Notes: generated from the letters alone by a model not told the origin. A stretch of 64,000 bases of DNA from Pseudomonas sp. stari2 (GCF_040760005.1 NZ_CP099760.1:2971501-3035500); one strand, 5' to 3'; shown: positions 35,623-43,818, counted from the stretch's first letter. Translations and numbers: made by a program.

Positions 35623-35631
35623 TCTACGAAA

Positions 35632-35946
35632 CTAGTTCGGCGGCCGCTGCGGTTTCACCGACGTGCCAAACGCATTGCCCATCCGCGTACTGGTAGCCGC
35701 CGGCGTCGCCAGTCCCACCTGATTCGGCGGGCGCTTGTTGACCGGCACATTCATCGCTTCCTGATTCTTCTGCGCAGCCGCCGCGCCGTCGGGGTTGTTG
35801 CCCATCTGCTGGCTCAGACAGTCGTAATTCGGCGCCTTGTAAACGCCCACGCTCACCTCGACGCAACCCACTGCCTGCTCGGCCTGCACGCCGCCCGACA
35901 GGGTCAACAACAGCCCGCTCAGCGTCAATGTCCACAGTGATTTCAT
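35632..35946 (-). CDS. Small exported protein, unknown function
   Basis: 104 residues with signal peptide (MKSLWTLTLSGLLLTLSGGV, cleavage after VQA). The mature part has two cysteines (GCVEVSVGVY, YDCLSQQM) and an Asn/Pro-rich tail. No family recognised. It reads away from vreA, and its short stop-side gap to the AhpD-like gene shows a convergent pair. Confidence 0.7.
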   Translation of the reverse strand: MKSLWTLTLSGLLLTLSGGVQAEQAVGCVEVSVGVYKAPNYDCLSQQMGNNPDGAAAAQKNQEAMNVPVNKRPPNQVGLATPAATSTRMGNAFGTSVKPQRPPN

Positions 35947-36126
35947 GTGTGCCTCCTGGCCGGCCCAAAGGGGCCGCTCTGGCTCAAGAGTCTAGTGCAA
36001 CGGCGGCACCGATCCCGTGATGGTTTTTTTGCAGTGGCCGTCACACCAGATTCATAAACAGCCCTCAGGATGACGGTTTTCAGGGATACATCAGCCGTGC
36101 AGCGAGGCCGTGCCAGGGAGGATGTT

Positions 36127-36816
36127 GTGCGCTCAGCGCTCGTGCGCCAGCTCTGTCTGGGGCTGCTGCTTGGCTTGTTTCTGAGCCGTGCCAGCGCCGA
36201 CCCGATGCCGGCATCGATGCGCATGACGCTGCACATCCCGGCCCAGGAACTGGCCCGCGCCCTCGATCAGTTCAGCCGCGCCACCGGCATGGCGGTGCTG
36301 GTCGACAGCCAGTTGAGTCGTGGTCGACGCTCGTTGGCGGTGGATGGCGAATTCACCGCCGCCGAAGCGTTGCGGCGGATGCTCGGTGGCAGCGGCTTGA
36401 TGGCCAAGTACAGCCGCGACGACGCATTCACTTTGCAGGTGGCGCAAGTCGAGGACGTGCCGTTGCCGGCGGAGAAACCGACCTCCGCCAGCGCAGCGGT
36501 CAACCGCAGTTACGCCACGGCGGTGCAGGCGGCCATCGAGCGCAACCTGTGCCGTTCGCCGCTGACCCGGCCTGGCAGTTTTCGCGCGGTGTTACAGCTG
36601 TGGATCGGTCGCGACGGCGTGGTGCAGCACAACCGGTTGGTCACCACCACCGGCGATGTTCGGCGCGATGCAGCGCTGGTAGACAGTTTTCACACGCTCA
36701 AAATCGACCGGCCCACACCCGGCGCATTGCGCCAGCCAGTCACCTTGCTGTTGTTACCCGAATCGTCAGGAAAGCGCATGGAATGCACACAATGGGAAGG
36801 AGTTTCCGGGGGATGA
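36127..36816 (+). CDS. vreA: VreA-like STN-domain periplasmic signalling protein
   Basis: 229 residues from a GTG preceded by an excellent GGGAGG site; the upstream ATG at 36070 lacks one. Signal peptide (LCLGLLLGLFLSRASA), then the STN/secretin-TonB N-terminal domain (RMTLHIPAQELARALDQFSR, LAVDGEFTAAEALRRMLGG). A TonB C-terminal-like domain follows from about residue 130. There is no outer-membrane barrel, unlike FecA or FpvA, as I recall for VreA of P. aeruginosa. Its ATGA overlap with the sigma gene indicates tight coupling. It presumably passes an envelope signal to VreR. Confidence 0.88.
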   Translation: MRSALVRQLCLGLLLGLFLSRASADPMPASMRMTLHIPAQELARALDQFSRATGMAVLVDSQLSRGRRSLAVDGEFTAAEALRRMLGGSGLMAKYSRDDAFTLQVAQVEDVPLPAEKPTSASAAVNRSYATAVQAAIERNLCRSPLTRPGSFRAVLQLWIGRDGVVQHNRLVTTTGDVRRDAALVDSFHTLKIDRPTPGALRQPVTLLLLPESSGKRMECTQWEGVSGG

Positions 36817-37364
36817 AAGACGCCGGACAAAGTTCGATGGTCCAGCTGTTCCTGACGTCCTACGAGGACTTTCGGGTGCGCCTGCGACGCCGTCTCGGCT
36901 CGGAGGACCTGGCCAACGACGTGCTGCAAGAAACCTGGCTGCGGCTCGACCGCATGGAAGCGCCACCGAACCTGCTGCGGCCCAACGCCTACCTCTATCG
37001 CATGGCCCTGAACATCGCCGCCGACCGCCGCCAGGCCGATGCGCGGCTGCTCACCGGCAGCGAAGTTGAAGAACTGCTGCAAGTCAGCGACGAAGCGCTG
37101 GACCCGATGCGCGTGGTCGGCGGCCAGAAGGAAATCCAGTCGCTGCTCAGCGCCCTCTACGAACTGCCGGCCCGGCGCCGCCGGATCTTCATCGCCGCAC
37201 GGCTGGAAGAAGCGCCGCACCTGGAAATCTCCCAGCGTTTTGGCATTTCCACGCGCATGGTCGAGAAGGAAATCAAGGCTGCACTCGGACACTGCGCGGC
37301 CAAACTGGAAAGAAAAGTGTTTCAGCGGTTCGGTCGCGGGGCCGGAAAACCGTCTAGTGAATGA
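36813..37364 (+). CDS. vreI: ECF sigma factor, FecI/VreI type
   Basis: 183 residues from the ATG overlapping the vreA stop. Region 2 is at about residues 15-80 (EDFRVRLRRRLGSEDLANDV, LQETWLRLDR). Region 4 is at about 115-165 (LYELPARRRRIFIAARLEEA, then ISQRFGISTRMVEKEI). This matches iron-starvation-type ECF sigma factors. In P. aeruginosa VreI directs the hxc, DING/LapA-type and pdtA genes; the same genes follow here. A longer upstream frame overlaps vreA and is not used. Confidence 0.92.
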   Translation: MKDAGQSSMVQLFLTSYEDFRVRLRRRLGSEDLANDVLQETWLRLDRMEAPPNLLRPNAYLYRMALNIAADRRQADARLLTGSEVEELLQVSDEALDPMRVVGGQKEIQSLLSALYELPARRRRIFIAARLEEAPHLEISQRFGISTRMVEKEIKAALGHCAAKLERKVFQRFGRGAGKPSSE

Positions 37365-37391
37365 AGCTCCCGATCAACCCGTCGAGTACCT

Positions 37392-38336
37392 GTGCGTTTG
37401 AACATCTTCCGTCTGACACCTGCCGAGCCCACGCCTGCCGAGCGTCTGCAAAGCGAAGCCCGCGACTGGCTGATCCTGCTGACCTCCGGCCGCGCCACGG
37501 TCGCCGACGCCCGAGCGCTGCGCCAGTGGTGCGCCCAAAGCCCCGAACACGCCCGCGCCTTCGAAGAGTGCAAGGCGTTGTGGCACCTGCTGCAACCGGC
37601 GGCGGAAGCGATGCAGGCGCCACGCCGGTTTGGACGACGGGCGTTTCTCGGCGGCGCGATTGCGGCGTCGGCGGCTTTCTTGCTGGTGCGCGGCACGATT
37701 CCGGGCGGGTTCTCCGGGCTCGGCGCGGATTACATCACTGAAGTCGGCCAGCAACGCCGGGTCGAACCGGCCGATGGTTTGAGCCTGGAACTGAACACCC
37801 AGACCCGCATCAACCAGCGTTCGGTAGATGAGGGCGTGCAAGGCTTTGAACTGGTCAGCGGCGAAGTCGAAGTGCAGACCGCACGCCTGCCGATGGCGAT
37901 GCAGGCCGGTAGCGGCTGGTTGCGAGCGAGCAGGGCGCGGTTCAACCTGCGCAACCTCGATCAACAGGTGTGCGTGACGTGCCTGGATGGCGCGGTGGAT
38001 GTGGAAGTCGAAGGTCGCAACCTGCGCCTGGAACCGGGCCAGCAACTGACCTACGACGCACAACGGGTCGGCAGCGTACAAAGCGTCGACACCGCCGCAG
38101 TGAGCAATTGGCGTCAGCAGGTGCTGGTGTTCAACGGCACGACCCTCAGCCAGATGATCGACGAGATCAACCGCTACCGCCCGGGCATGTTGCTGTTGCT
38201 CAACCGCGAACTCGGCCAGCGCCGCGTACAAGCACGTTTCTCCCTCGACCAACTGGCCGGCGTGGGCGCGCTGATTCGCGATGCCTACGGCGTCAAATGC
38301 ACCGAGCTGCCGGGCGGCGTCGTAGTCCTCAGCTAA
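37392..38336 (+). CDS. vreR: FecR/VreR-type anti-sigma factor
   Basis: 314 residues from a GTG. N-terminal cytoplasmic sigma-binding part (DUF4880-like: ARDWLILLTSGRATVADARA, LRQWCAQSPEHARAFEECKA). One membrane helix near residues 83-100 (RRAFLGGAIAASAAFLLV). The periplasmic FecR domain follows (VEPADGLSLELNTQTRINQR) with a C-terminal STN-interacting part ending in FSLDQLAGVGALIRDAYGVK. It would hold VreI inactive until VreA signals. It follows vreI by 27 bases and ends just before a REP doublet. Confidence 0.9.
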   Translation: MRLNIFRLTPAEPTPAERLQSEARDWLILLTSGRATVADARALRQWCAQSPEHARAFEECKALWHLLQPAAEAMQAPRRFGRRAFLGGAIAASAAFLLVRGTIPGGFSGLGADYITEVGQQRRVEPADGLSLELNTQTRINQRSVDEGVQGFELVSGEVEVQTARLPMAMQAGSGWLRASRARFNLRNLDQQVCVTCLDGAVDVEVEGRNLRLEPGQQLTYDAQRVGSVQSVDTAAVSNWRQQVLVFNGTTLSQMIDEINRYRPGMLLLLNRELGQRRVQARFSLDQLAGVGALIRDAYGVKCTELPGGVVVLS

Positions 38337-38365
38337 CTGACGCAACCCCCACAAACACCCTAAAA

Positions 38366-38460
38366 CCCTGTGGGAGCTGGCTTGCCAGCGATGGCGGCAT
38401 GTCAGGCAATGATATGTTGGATGTGCAGGCCCCATCGCTGGCAAGCCAGCTCCCACAGGT
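38366..38460. repeat. Inverted REP doublet (REPIN-like)
   Basis: The unit GTGGGAGCTGGCTTGCCAGC, then GATGG, appears at about 38370-38396 and again inverted at about 38430-38458, with a short spacer. This is the classic Pseudomonas REP pair. It lies between the convergent vreR and hxcW genes. Confidence 0.9.
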
Positions 38461-38477
38461 TTTTGAGGAGGCAGGAC

Positions 38478-39086
38478 TTACTGCAACGGCCCCATCACCT
38501 GCCGATACTTCTCCACCCCCTGCGGTGTCTGCCGGGTCAACCGTACCTCCAACCCCAACGGATCCTCCCGCCGATTTCCGCTCAACTGCCGCCACCCCTT
38601 GTCCATCTCCCAAACCCGCACCTGCAAATCACTCACCTCATTCAACACCGCCACCCCAGCGGTCGGCGCCGGCAACGGATACCGACTGCGCGCCGGCGCC
38701 ACCGCGCGATACAACGTATCCCCCTTGAGCCACCAGCGCACCCGCTGCAACGCCCCCGGCTGATCCGCCGCACTGCGAATGATGTCCAGCCGAAACCCCT
38801 TGCTGTCACTGCTGCGCACCGTAAGCGCAGGCGGGGCCGTCGCCGGTTCATCCTCAGTGCCAACCTTCTTCGGCTCCGTCAACTCGATCCCGGCGCGCAT
38901 CTCCACATCCCGCTGCATCTGATTCAACGCCCGCAACAGGCTATCGCTCTGCTCACCGCTGGCCTGCAAATGGCGGTCGGCGCGGGTGACACTGTCCAGC
39001 CCCTTCCAGGCAATCAGACTGACCACCGCCATCAACAGAATCGCGACCATCACCTCGATCAGCGTAAAACCTTGTTGTCTGTTCAT
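38478..39086 (-). CDS. hxcW: Type II secretion minor pseudopilin, GspJ type
   Basis: 202 residues. It has a type IV pilin-like leader QQG-FTLIEVMVAILLMAVV with the Glu at position +5, so it is cleaved by the prepilin peptidase and enters the pseudopilus. The long C-terminal domain (LQRVRWWLKGDTLYRAV, VWEMDKGWRQLSG) fits the GspJ class, which forms the tip with GspI and GspK. Symbol assigned by family and by the gene order recalled from the P. aeruginosa hxc locus. It overlaps hxcU by four bases. Confidence 0.85.
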   Translation of the reverse strand: MNRQQGFTLIEVMVAILLMAVVSLIAWKGLDSVTRADRHLQASGEQSDSLLRALNQMQRDVEMRAGIELTEPKKVGTEDEPATAPPALTVRSSDSKGFRLDIIRSAADQPGALQRVRWWLKGDTLYRAVAPARSRYPLPAPTAGVAVLNEVSDLQVRVWEMDKGWRQLSGNRREDPLGLEVRLTRQTPQGVEKYRQVMGPLQ

Positions 39087-39535
39087 TGCACGCTGATCCG
39101 GCCCGAAGCATCGCGCAGCACACTCAACCGATTGAGCCCGTCAGACAGCGTCAACTGCAGCGGCGGATTGATCCACTCCGCGTTCAGCACCACTTTCTGC
39201 TTCGGCTCCACCCGCACCTCCAGCTTCGGACTCTGCCACGGGCGCGGCCGCAACTGCGGGTCCCGCTCGAAATGATCAAAGCCCTTGCCACTGTCACTGC
39301 GCCGACTGAACCGAAACCCCTTGCCATCGCTCAACCACGCAATCGGCCGACCGTCGGCGCGGGCCTCGGCCTGAGCAATCTGCAGCAACTGCGCCACGCG
39401 CTCGGCGTCCTTGCGCAGCAACTGCAACGGATCGGGCTTGATACTCAAACTGATCGCTGCACTGGCGATGCCGATGATCACCAGCACCACCATCAACTCG
39501 ATCAACGTAAAACCCTGCTGCCTGCCCCGGTTCAT
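39083..39535 (-). CDS. hxcU: Type II secretion minor pseudopilin, GspH type
   Basis: 150 residues from the ATG (GGGAG ten bases upstream). Leader MNRGRQQGFTLIELMVVLVI has the +5 Glu, followed by a beta-rich domain (AEARADGRPIAWLSDGKGFR) typical of GspH. It joins the pseudopilus below the tip. A longer frame adds 20 residues without support. It forms a two-gene minus-strand unit with hxcW, divergent from hxcP. Confidence 0.85.
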   Translation of the reverse strand: MNRGRQQGFTLIELMVVLVIIGIASAAISLSIKPDPLQLLRKDAERVAQLLQIAQAEARADGRPIAWLSDGKGFRFSRRSDSGKGFDHFERDPQLRPRPWQSPKLEVRVEPKQKVVLNAEWINPPLQLTLSDGLNRLSVLRDASGRISVQ

Positions 39536-39668
39536 CGAATGCGCACTCCCTTGCGTCCAGCCCCGTCCCAAAAAACCATCCTGCACGGCCAACATGTAAG
39601 GCGTGTGAAATAAAACCGTGAGAATTGCCGCGTAGTCTGGTCACCGGGACTAAAAGGAGATTCAGCCC

Positions 39669-40100
39669 ATGAGATTCACCGCACGCTTTTCACCCCCCCA
39701 AATCATCCAGGCCGCCGCACTGCTGGCCGCCCTGGCCGGCATCGCCACATGGTCATCCCTGCTCCTGACCACCGCCGAATCCCACACCCCGGCGGCCACG
39801 CCGCAACTGCTCGCGGCGCGCAGCGACAATCCGGCGTTGCAATGGTTCTCCAACCGCACGGCGCCGGTGGAGATCAAGGTGAGTGGGGTGATGGCGGGGA
39901 GCCGCGGGGCGGTGGCGATCCTCAGCCTCAACGACGGACCGCCGAGGAGTTTTTTGCAGGGGGAGCGGGTGAGTCCTGGGGTGAAGTTGGTGGCGGTGGA
40001 GGGGGATGGGGTGGTGATTGAGCAGGGTGGGGAGAGGGTAAGGTTGGGGGTGGAGAGGTTGGGGGATGGGGTGGAGATGCCTGGGTTGGTGAGGCCGTAA
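39669..40100 (+). CDS. hxcP: Type II secretion GspC-type inner-membrane protein
   Basis: 143 residues with one membrane helix near residues 13-33 and a periplasmic homology region (IKVSGVMAGSRGAVAILSLN, FLQGERVSPGVKLVAVEGDG). GspC proteins link the inner-membrane platform to the secretin. It is short, lacking a PDZ or coiled-coil domain, as for other Hxc-type GspC. AAGGAG precedes the ATG. Foreign DNA begins shortly after the stop, cutting it off from hxcV. Confidence 0.85.
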   Translation: MRFTARFSPPQIIQAAALLAALAGIATWSSLLLTTAESHTPAATPQLLAARSDNPALQWFSNRTAPVEIKVSGVMAGSRGAVAILSLNDGPPRSFLQGERVSPGVKLVAVEGDGVVIEQGGERVRLGVERLGDGVEMPGLVRP

Positions 40101-40368
40101 CTTTATAGAGGGAGCGTGACTTTGGCGTTTCAGTCGGTTGGTGGGTAATGGATCGGCGGGGATGTACTTTACCGCTCTCGGCCAAAAGCGGCCGGTCGTG
40201 AATCGCAGCTTCAGGCTAGAGGTGGCTCGCATGGTAGCTGTAGGCTATCATCGATTGGGTTCACAATAATGAACTGTTCAGCCACAGTAGAAGGTGTCGT
40301 CGGACTTAACACTTTACTTTGTCTCCAGTCAAATAATCTAAAAACTAATTTTCAGAGGCAATCAAACA
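40101..40368. other. Left border of the island between hxcP and the AT-rich gene
   Basis: 268 bp with a falling GC content, beginning with G-rich sequence typical of the hxcP end and turning AT-rich after about 40250. No gene seen. The insertion boundary is probably here, but no flanking repeat could be identified by eye. Confidence 0.35.
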
Positions 40369-41421
40369 ATGTTGAACGATGGATTGAATGTAGTAATATC
40401 AGGAGATAACTCTGAAAATCAATATGTACAAGTGCCTATAAAGAAAAAAGACTTCGGTGAGTTTATTACCAACTTACTCGGACAGCCTGAAAATATTAGT
40501 GGTGTAACGGCAGGAACCTTCGAAGCTTCTCACGAGTGGTTAGTTCATTTGCATTACCTAATTGATCAGCGAATAAAACAACAGTCCTCAAGCGCTCTTG
40601 TCGATTTTTCAGCAAAACTAAAATATGACAAAGGGCCGGATCGAAAAATAACAACGATTGATGGGTTGCTTCACTTTAATGAGGCAAAGATTGTTTCAAC
40701 TAAAAGTATCTCAATTACATGGACGTACCTTGTCAGCTTTCCCAACAAGCCAGCCCCCGAAAAGCAAGAGATTTCAGTTCAGCTTATTACAGAAAGAACT
40801 GCAAGCTTAAGCTCTGAGCTTCCGCTTGTTGGTCGAACTATAACGACCTCCACGGGGATAGCTAAGTTTTCGGTATCTCACACTGAGCGAACTTGGGGCG
40901 ACGATATCGCTTCTTTGTTGGAACGTGAAATAGATACTATTTTTGAAGCGGAAACATGGTTTTCTAGAATTGCTGGATACTCTGTGTTTGTCGTGGCTCT
41001 GAGCATGCTGGCTATAGGTATTTTCTTACCTGACTATATTGAGCAGCTCATAAGAGAAAAAGAAGTAGCTGATATTTTTTTAAGTGTTATGCCGGCTGGG
41101 GTTGCGCCGGAATCACTTACAATGAATGAGAAGTTAAATCTTGTCATTAAGCTATTGGATCCAACTAATAAGCTTTTTACTGGTCAGGGTTGGTATAAGG
41201 GAGTTTCTTTTATTGCCGGAATAGGCTTGTCGGTTGCGACGTTGATAATATTCTCTAGGGAAAATCCTTCGTTTATTTTAATGACTAAGAAGGATAGAGA
41301 GGTCGCTTCAAAGCTTAAGGTGTCTAATAATAGGCACTTTATAAAACAAATTGCCTCTTACGCTTTAGCTGTGTCTGCAGGCGTTGTGGGGAATTATGCT
41401 TACTACTATTTAAACCTGTAG
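40369..41421 (+). CDS. AT-rich hypothetical membrane protein of the island
   Basis: 350 residues, coded by clearly AT-richer sequence with unusual codon choice for this genome (ATA, AAA, TTA), so acquired. About 200 soluble N-terminal residues are followed by a helix near residues 205-225 (IAGYSVFVVALSMLAIGIFL), a second near 280-300 and a third at the C-terminus (QIASYALAVSAGVVGNYAYY). Family not recognised. It is followed by a hairpin of the cassette type and by a DUF4145 gene. A defence or toxin role is possible but only from context. Confidence 0.65.
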   Translation: MLNDGLNVVISGDNSENQYVQVPIKKKDFGEFITNLLGQPENISGVTAGTFEASHEWLVHLHYLIDQRIKQQSSSALVDFSAKLKYDKGPDRKITTIDGLLHFNEAKIVSTKSISITWTYLVSFPNKPAPEKQEISVQLITERTASLSSELPLVGRTITTSTGIAKFSVSHTERTWGDDIASLLEREIDTIFEAETWFSRIAGYSVFVVALSMLAIGIFLPDYIEQLIREKEVADIFLSVMPAGVAPESLTMNEKLNLVIKLLDPTNKLFTGQGWYKGVSFIAGIGLSVATLIIFSRENPSFILMTKKDREVASKLKVSNNRHFIKQIASYALAVSAGVVGNYAYYYLNL

Positions 41422-41462
41422 TAAAGGGGTAGGCCGAAGCTTTGTTAGGTAAGAATAAACCC

Positions 41463-41511
41463 AAAAAAGGGGATGGATTTATTTTTCGAGAATAGATCAA
41501 TCCCCTTTGTT
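41463..41511. repeat. GGGGA-type hairpin, copy 1
   Basis: AAAAGGGGATGGAT pairs with GATCAATCCCCTTTG around an AT-rich loop. The same basic element recurs at 43369 and 44798, each time between genes of the island. Confidence 0.65.
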
Positions 41512-41559
41512 TCTATGAAGCAAGCTTTAATATAGGGAATCACAGAATGGAAGCCAGTG

Positions 41560-42249
41560 ATGAATAAATTCGTTCCTCCAGAATTCACCAAAGCTAGCTA
41601 TAACTGCCCTCATTGCCATGCCTTCGCCGGTATGTCTTGGGAAATGTTGACTACTGCTGGGTTCACTACCCCCACCGGCTTTATTTCCGCGCAATGTCAC
41701 AGCTGCAGAAAAAGAAACATCTGGCGCTCAAGCGTGATTGATAAAGATTCCTCCCTTACGCTATCAAACATTCTTCGGGCAGACATGGTTTATCCACTTT
41801 CAGTGAGCGCAGCACCTGCTCACCCGCAAATGCCAGAGTTGATAAGGGATGACTTTGAGGAAGCCCGCCAGATTGCATCGATCTCGCCCCGCTCAGCTGC
41901 TGCTCTGCTAAGACTATGTCTAGAAAAGCTCTGTCAACACCTTACAGGCACAACCAATAAGATAGATACGCAGATTGCTGATCTCGTAGAAAAAGGATTA
42001 CCCCGTAAGATCCAGCAAGCGTTGGATACAGTCCGGGTTATTGGGAATGAGGCGGTTCATCCTGGAACTCTCGACCTTCGAGATAGCGAGAAATTCGTCT
42101 ACCCATTATTCCAATTGATCAACCTCATTATTGAAGACCAGATTGCTAGCCCTAGTGCTATCAATGACCTTTTTGATTTGCTCCCCGAGGAAAAACGCAA
42201 AGGAATTGAGCAGAGGGACGCACGAAGGAAAGCTGCGGAAGAGAAATGA
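41560..42249 (+). CDS. DUF4145 protein with N-terminal zinc-binding motif
   Basis: 229 residues from the ATG (a GTG one codon earlier is also possible). The N-terminus carries two CxxC pairs (YNCPHCHAFAG and AQCHSCRKRN), probably zinc-binding. The C-terminal half is the DUF4145 domain (SISPRSAAALLRLCLEKLCQ, IQQALDTVRVIGNEAVHPGT), as I recall it. DUF4145 proteins occur with restriction and other defence genes; their own activity is unknown. AT-rich like its upstream neighbour, it belongs to the island. Confidence 0.75.
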   Translation: MNKFVPPEFTKASYNCPHCHAFAGMSWEMLTTAGFTTPTGFISAQCHSCRKRNIWRSSVIDKDSSLTLSNILRADMVYPLSVSAAPAHPQMPELIRDDFEEARQIASISPRSAAALLRLCLEKLCQHLTGTTNKIDTQIADLVEKGLPRKIQQALDTVRVIGNEAVHPGTLDLRDSEKFVYPLFQLINLIIEDQIASPSAINDLFDLLPEEKRKGIEQRDARRKAAEEK

Positions 42250-42250
42250 T

Positions 42251-42484
42251 TTAGTGCGAATGGTTGTTGGAGTTACCTCCTTCATCCATCGCCGTTCCTG
42301 TCACATCGATTTTTCCATTTACCTGCAGGTTCCCATTCAAGGTGACCTGCGGGATTTCCAAAGTCGCTGAGGGCGCCTTCACCACCACCGGTTCGCCGGT
42401 CTCCACCGTGATGTTCCGCCCACACTTCAACAACAGCGCCCCCACGCAATCCAACGTCATGACCCCGGCTGCACGGTCGTAGGT
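42251..42484 (-). pseudogene. Phage baseplate assembly protein V, C-terminal remnant
   Basis: About 77 codons end in QVTLNGNLQVNGKIDVTGTA, then MDEGGNSNNHSH, the typical C-terminal beta-helix spike end of P2-like baseplate protein V. In front of it, TYDRAAGVMTLDCVGALLLK is also gpV-like. A stop (TAG) precedes that stretch and the N-terminal two thirds are missing. It is a remnant of a phage tail gene, abutting the DUF4145 gene tail to tail. Confidence 0.65.
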
Positions 42485-42616
42485 CTAAACAGTTCTAGGA
42501 AAAAGGTGGCTGATTTATTTCCAGAGAATCATCTGGCCGACCTCTCAACCTCATGGAGGCGCCGCTGTGAGGTCTCGACAAACGCCGGCGTTTAATAAGA
42601 CATCTCCAAACACTCT

Positions 42617-42935
42617 CTCAGGCTACACACCCTTGCGCCGTTGCCTACAGCTACGCCAGAATCCGCCGGCTTGTGCGCTTTGTACCTGGTCTTTATCGTC
42701 TACGTGTCGCTGGTAACCCAGCGACCGGGTTTAGCGACCTGACCAGGTATAAGCTCAACGACGCTCCAGTTTGTCGCAGTTTTTTGCGATGACGATATGG
42801 TGGCTGTGCGTGGGAGACCTTCGGGTCTGCCGGGTCTTATACCTCTCGGTTCGCTAACCCACGTACAGCCGCCACCCTTACCTGTTTAGCGACAGGTGTT
42901 GGTGGTTCCACCAGGTATAAAAATGGAGCTTCACC
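42617..42935 (+). promoter_or_regulatory. Structured 5' leader of DUF6124 gene, copy A
   Basis: This 319-bp region shares its order of elements with leader B at 45813-46130. (1) A 27-nt identical core at 42651-42677. (2) A hairpin GTCGCTGG/CCAGCGAC (42705-42724). (3) A long imperfect stem (42799-42876) with arms GGTGG-CTGT-GCGTGGG and CCCACGT-ACAG-CCG-CCACC, holding an AGACC-TTCG-GGTCT hairpin. (4) ACCTGT/ACAGGT (42880-42897). (5) GGTGGTTCCACC (42901-42912). The start codon follows 23 bases after. In copy B, paired bases differ but remain paired. Confidence 0.55.
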
Positions 42936-43322
42936 ATGATCAAACCAACACCCAACCCGCCTGAAACCGACTCGGTTTCCCCCTACGAATCCATCGATTC
43001 CAGAAAACTCCACGAAGCCGCCGACCGCGCGCTCGACCATTACCTCTGTCCGCCCGGCTCCACGCCGCCCCCACGTAGAACCCGCGGGATGTATGCCGTG
43101 ACTGCGGACAACAAAAACGAAGAACTGCTGATTGATGCCAGTGAAACTCTCGCTTCAGCTCAAACCATTGCCCAGAACATCGCCAGTCTGGTGCCGGCTT
43201 CGCAGCGTCGGGCGTTGGTGGGCATTGCGCAGTTGATCATGCTCGGGGAGTTGGCGGTGAATCGGGCGTTGGATAATTTGCAATTGCCGGTGAGGCAGAC
43301 TTTGGGATCACCTGCTGATTAA
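42936..43322 (+). CDS. DUF6124-family protein, copy A
   Basis: 128 residues starting MIKPTPNPPETDSVSPYESI and including LHEAADRALDHYLCPPG. The C-terminal part is helical (ETLASAQTIAQNIASLVPAS, VGIAQLIMLGELAVNRALDN). I recall this Pseudomonas-specific family as DUF6124, related to DUF3077, function unknown. It has a paralogue at 45450-45812 in inverted orientation, and both have the same kind of long leader. A TGGAG ribosome site lies nine bases before the start. A REP unit and a cassette-type hairpin follow. Confidence 0.85.
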   Translation: MIKPTPNPPETDSVSPYESIDSRKLHEAADRALDHYLCPPGSTPPPRRTRGMYAVTADNKNEELLIDASETLASAQTIAQNIASLVPASQRRALVGIAQLIMLGELAVNRALDNLQLPVRQTLGSPAD

Positions 43323-43335
43323 ACAGGTGTCAATT

Positions 43336-43366
43336 CTGGCGCCTTCGCGAGCAAGCCCGCTCCCAA
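43336..43366. repeat. Single REP unit
   Basis: GCGCCTTCGCGAGCAAGCCC, then GCTCCCA, a common P. fluorescens-group REP half. It sits directly after the DUF6124 copy A stop, between it and the GGGGACTGA hairpin. Confidence 0.65.
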
Positions 43367-43368
43367 GG

Positions 43369-43404
43369 AAAGGGGACTGAATTATTTCATTCAGTCCCCT
43401 TTGT
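43369..43404. repeat. GGGGACTGA hairpin, copy 2
   Basis: AAAGGGGACTGAAT pairs with ATTCAGTCCCCTTT around TATTTC. It could also act as a terminator for the convergent genes on both sides. Compare copies at 41463 and 44798. Confidence 0.75.
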
Positions 43405-43407
43405 TTC

Positions 43408-43818
43408 TTAACCCGCGTCACCGCTATCTGGTGCTGAAGACTCATCCGGACATTCATCAGCCCATCGCGTTACCGTCATGTCTTTGAGCTGCTCACCCAT
43501 GGTGTCAACGCGCAAGCAGGCGTCTTTCTTTGAATAGAACAGGATGCAGCGCGAGCTATCAAAAGAGCAGGTATCGAGTTCCAGGAAATCGTGTGCAGCC
43601 AGCTCCCTCTCGACGCCACTGTATTCATAGCCATCGCGGGTGTGCATCCGGGTTGGCTTCCATCCTTGTTTGATCAATTTGGATCTGGTCGTCACCAGGC
43701 GCTCAGCGACGGCGATGCCTGCTGGCCCGTATTTGTCGTTTGCCGCTTGCGAGCCATCAGCGAATGCGACGCTTGGACCCGTGCAACAAATGGCGATGAG
43801 GAGGATCGGGGCCTTCAT
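43408..43818 (-). CDS. Small exported protein with four mature cysteines
   Basis: 136 residues. Signal peptide (MKAPILLIAICCTGPSVAFA, cleavage near ADG). Mature part contains DTCSFDSSRCILFYSKKDAC and a later ADECPDES, so four cysteines that may form disulfides. It overlaps the stop of the preceding membrane protein gene, so both are co-translated. Family unknown. It could be a periplasmic partner of that membrane protein. Confidence 0.65.
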   Translation of the reverse strand: MKAPILLIAICCTGPSVAFADGSQAANDKYGPAGIAVAERLVTTRSKLIKQGWKPTRMHTRDGYEYSGVERELAAHDFLELDTCSFDSSRCILFYSKKDACLRVDTMGEQLKDMTVTRWADECPDESSAPDSGDAG

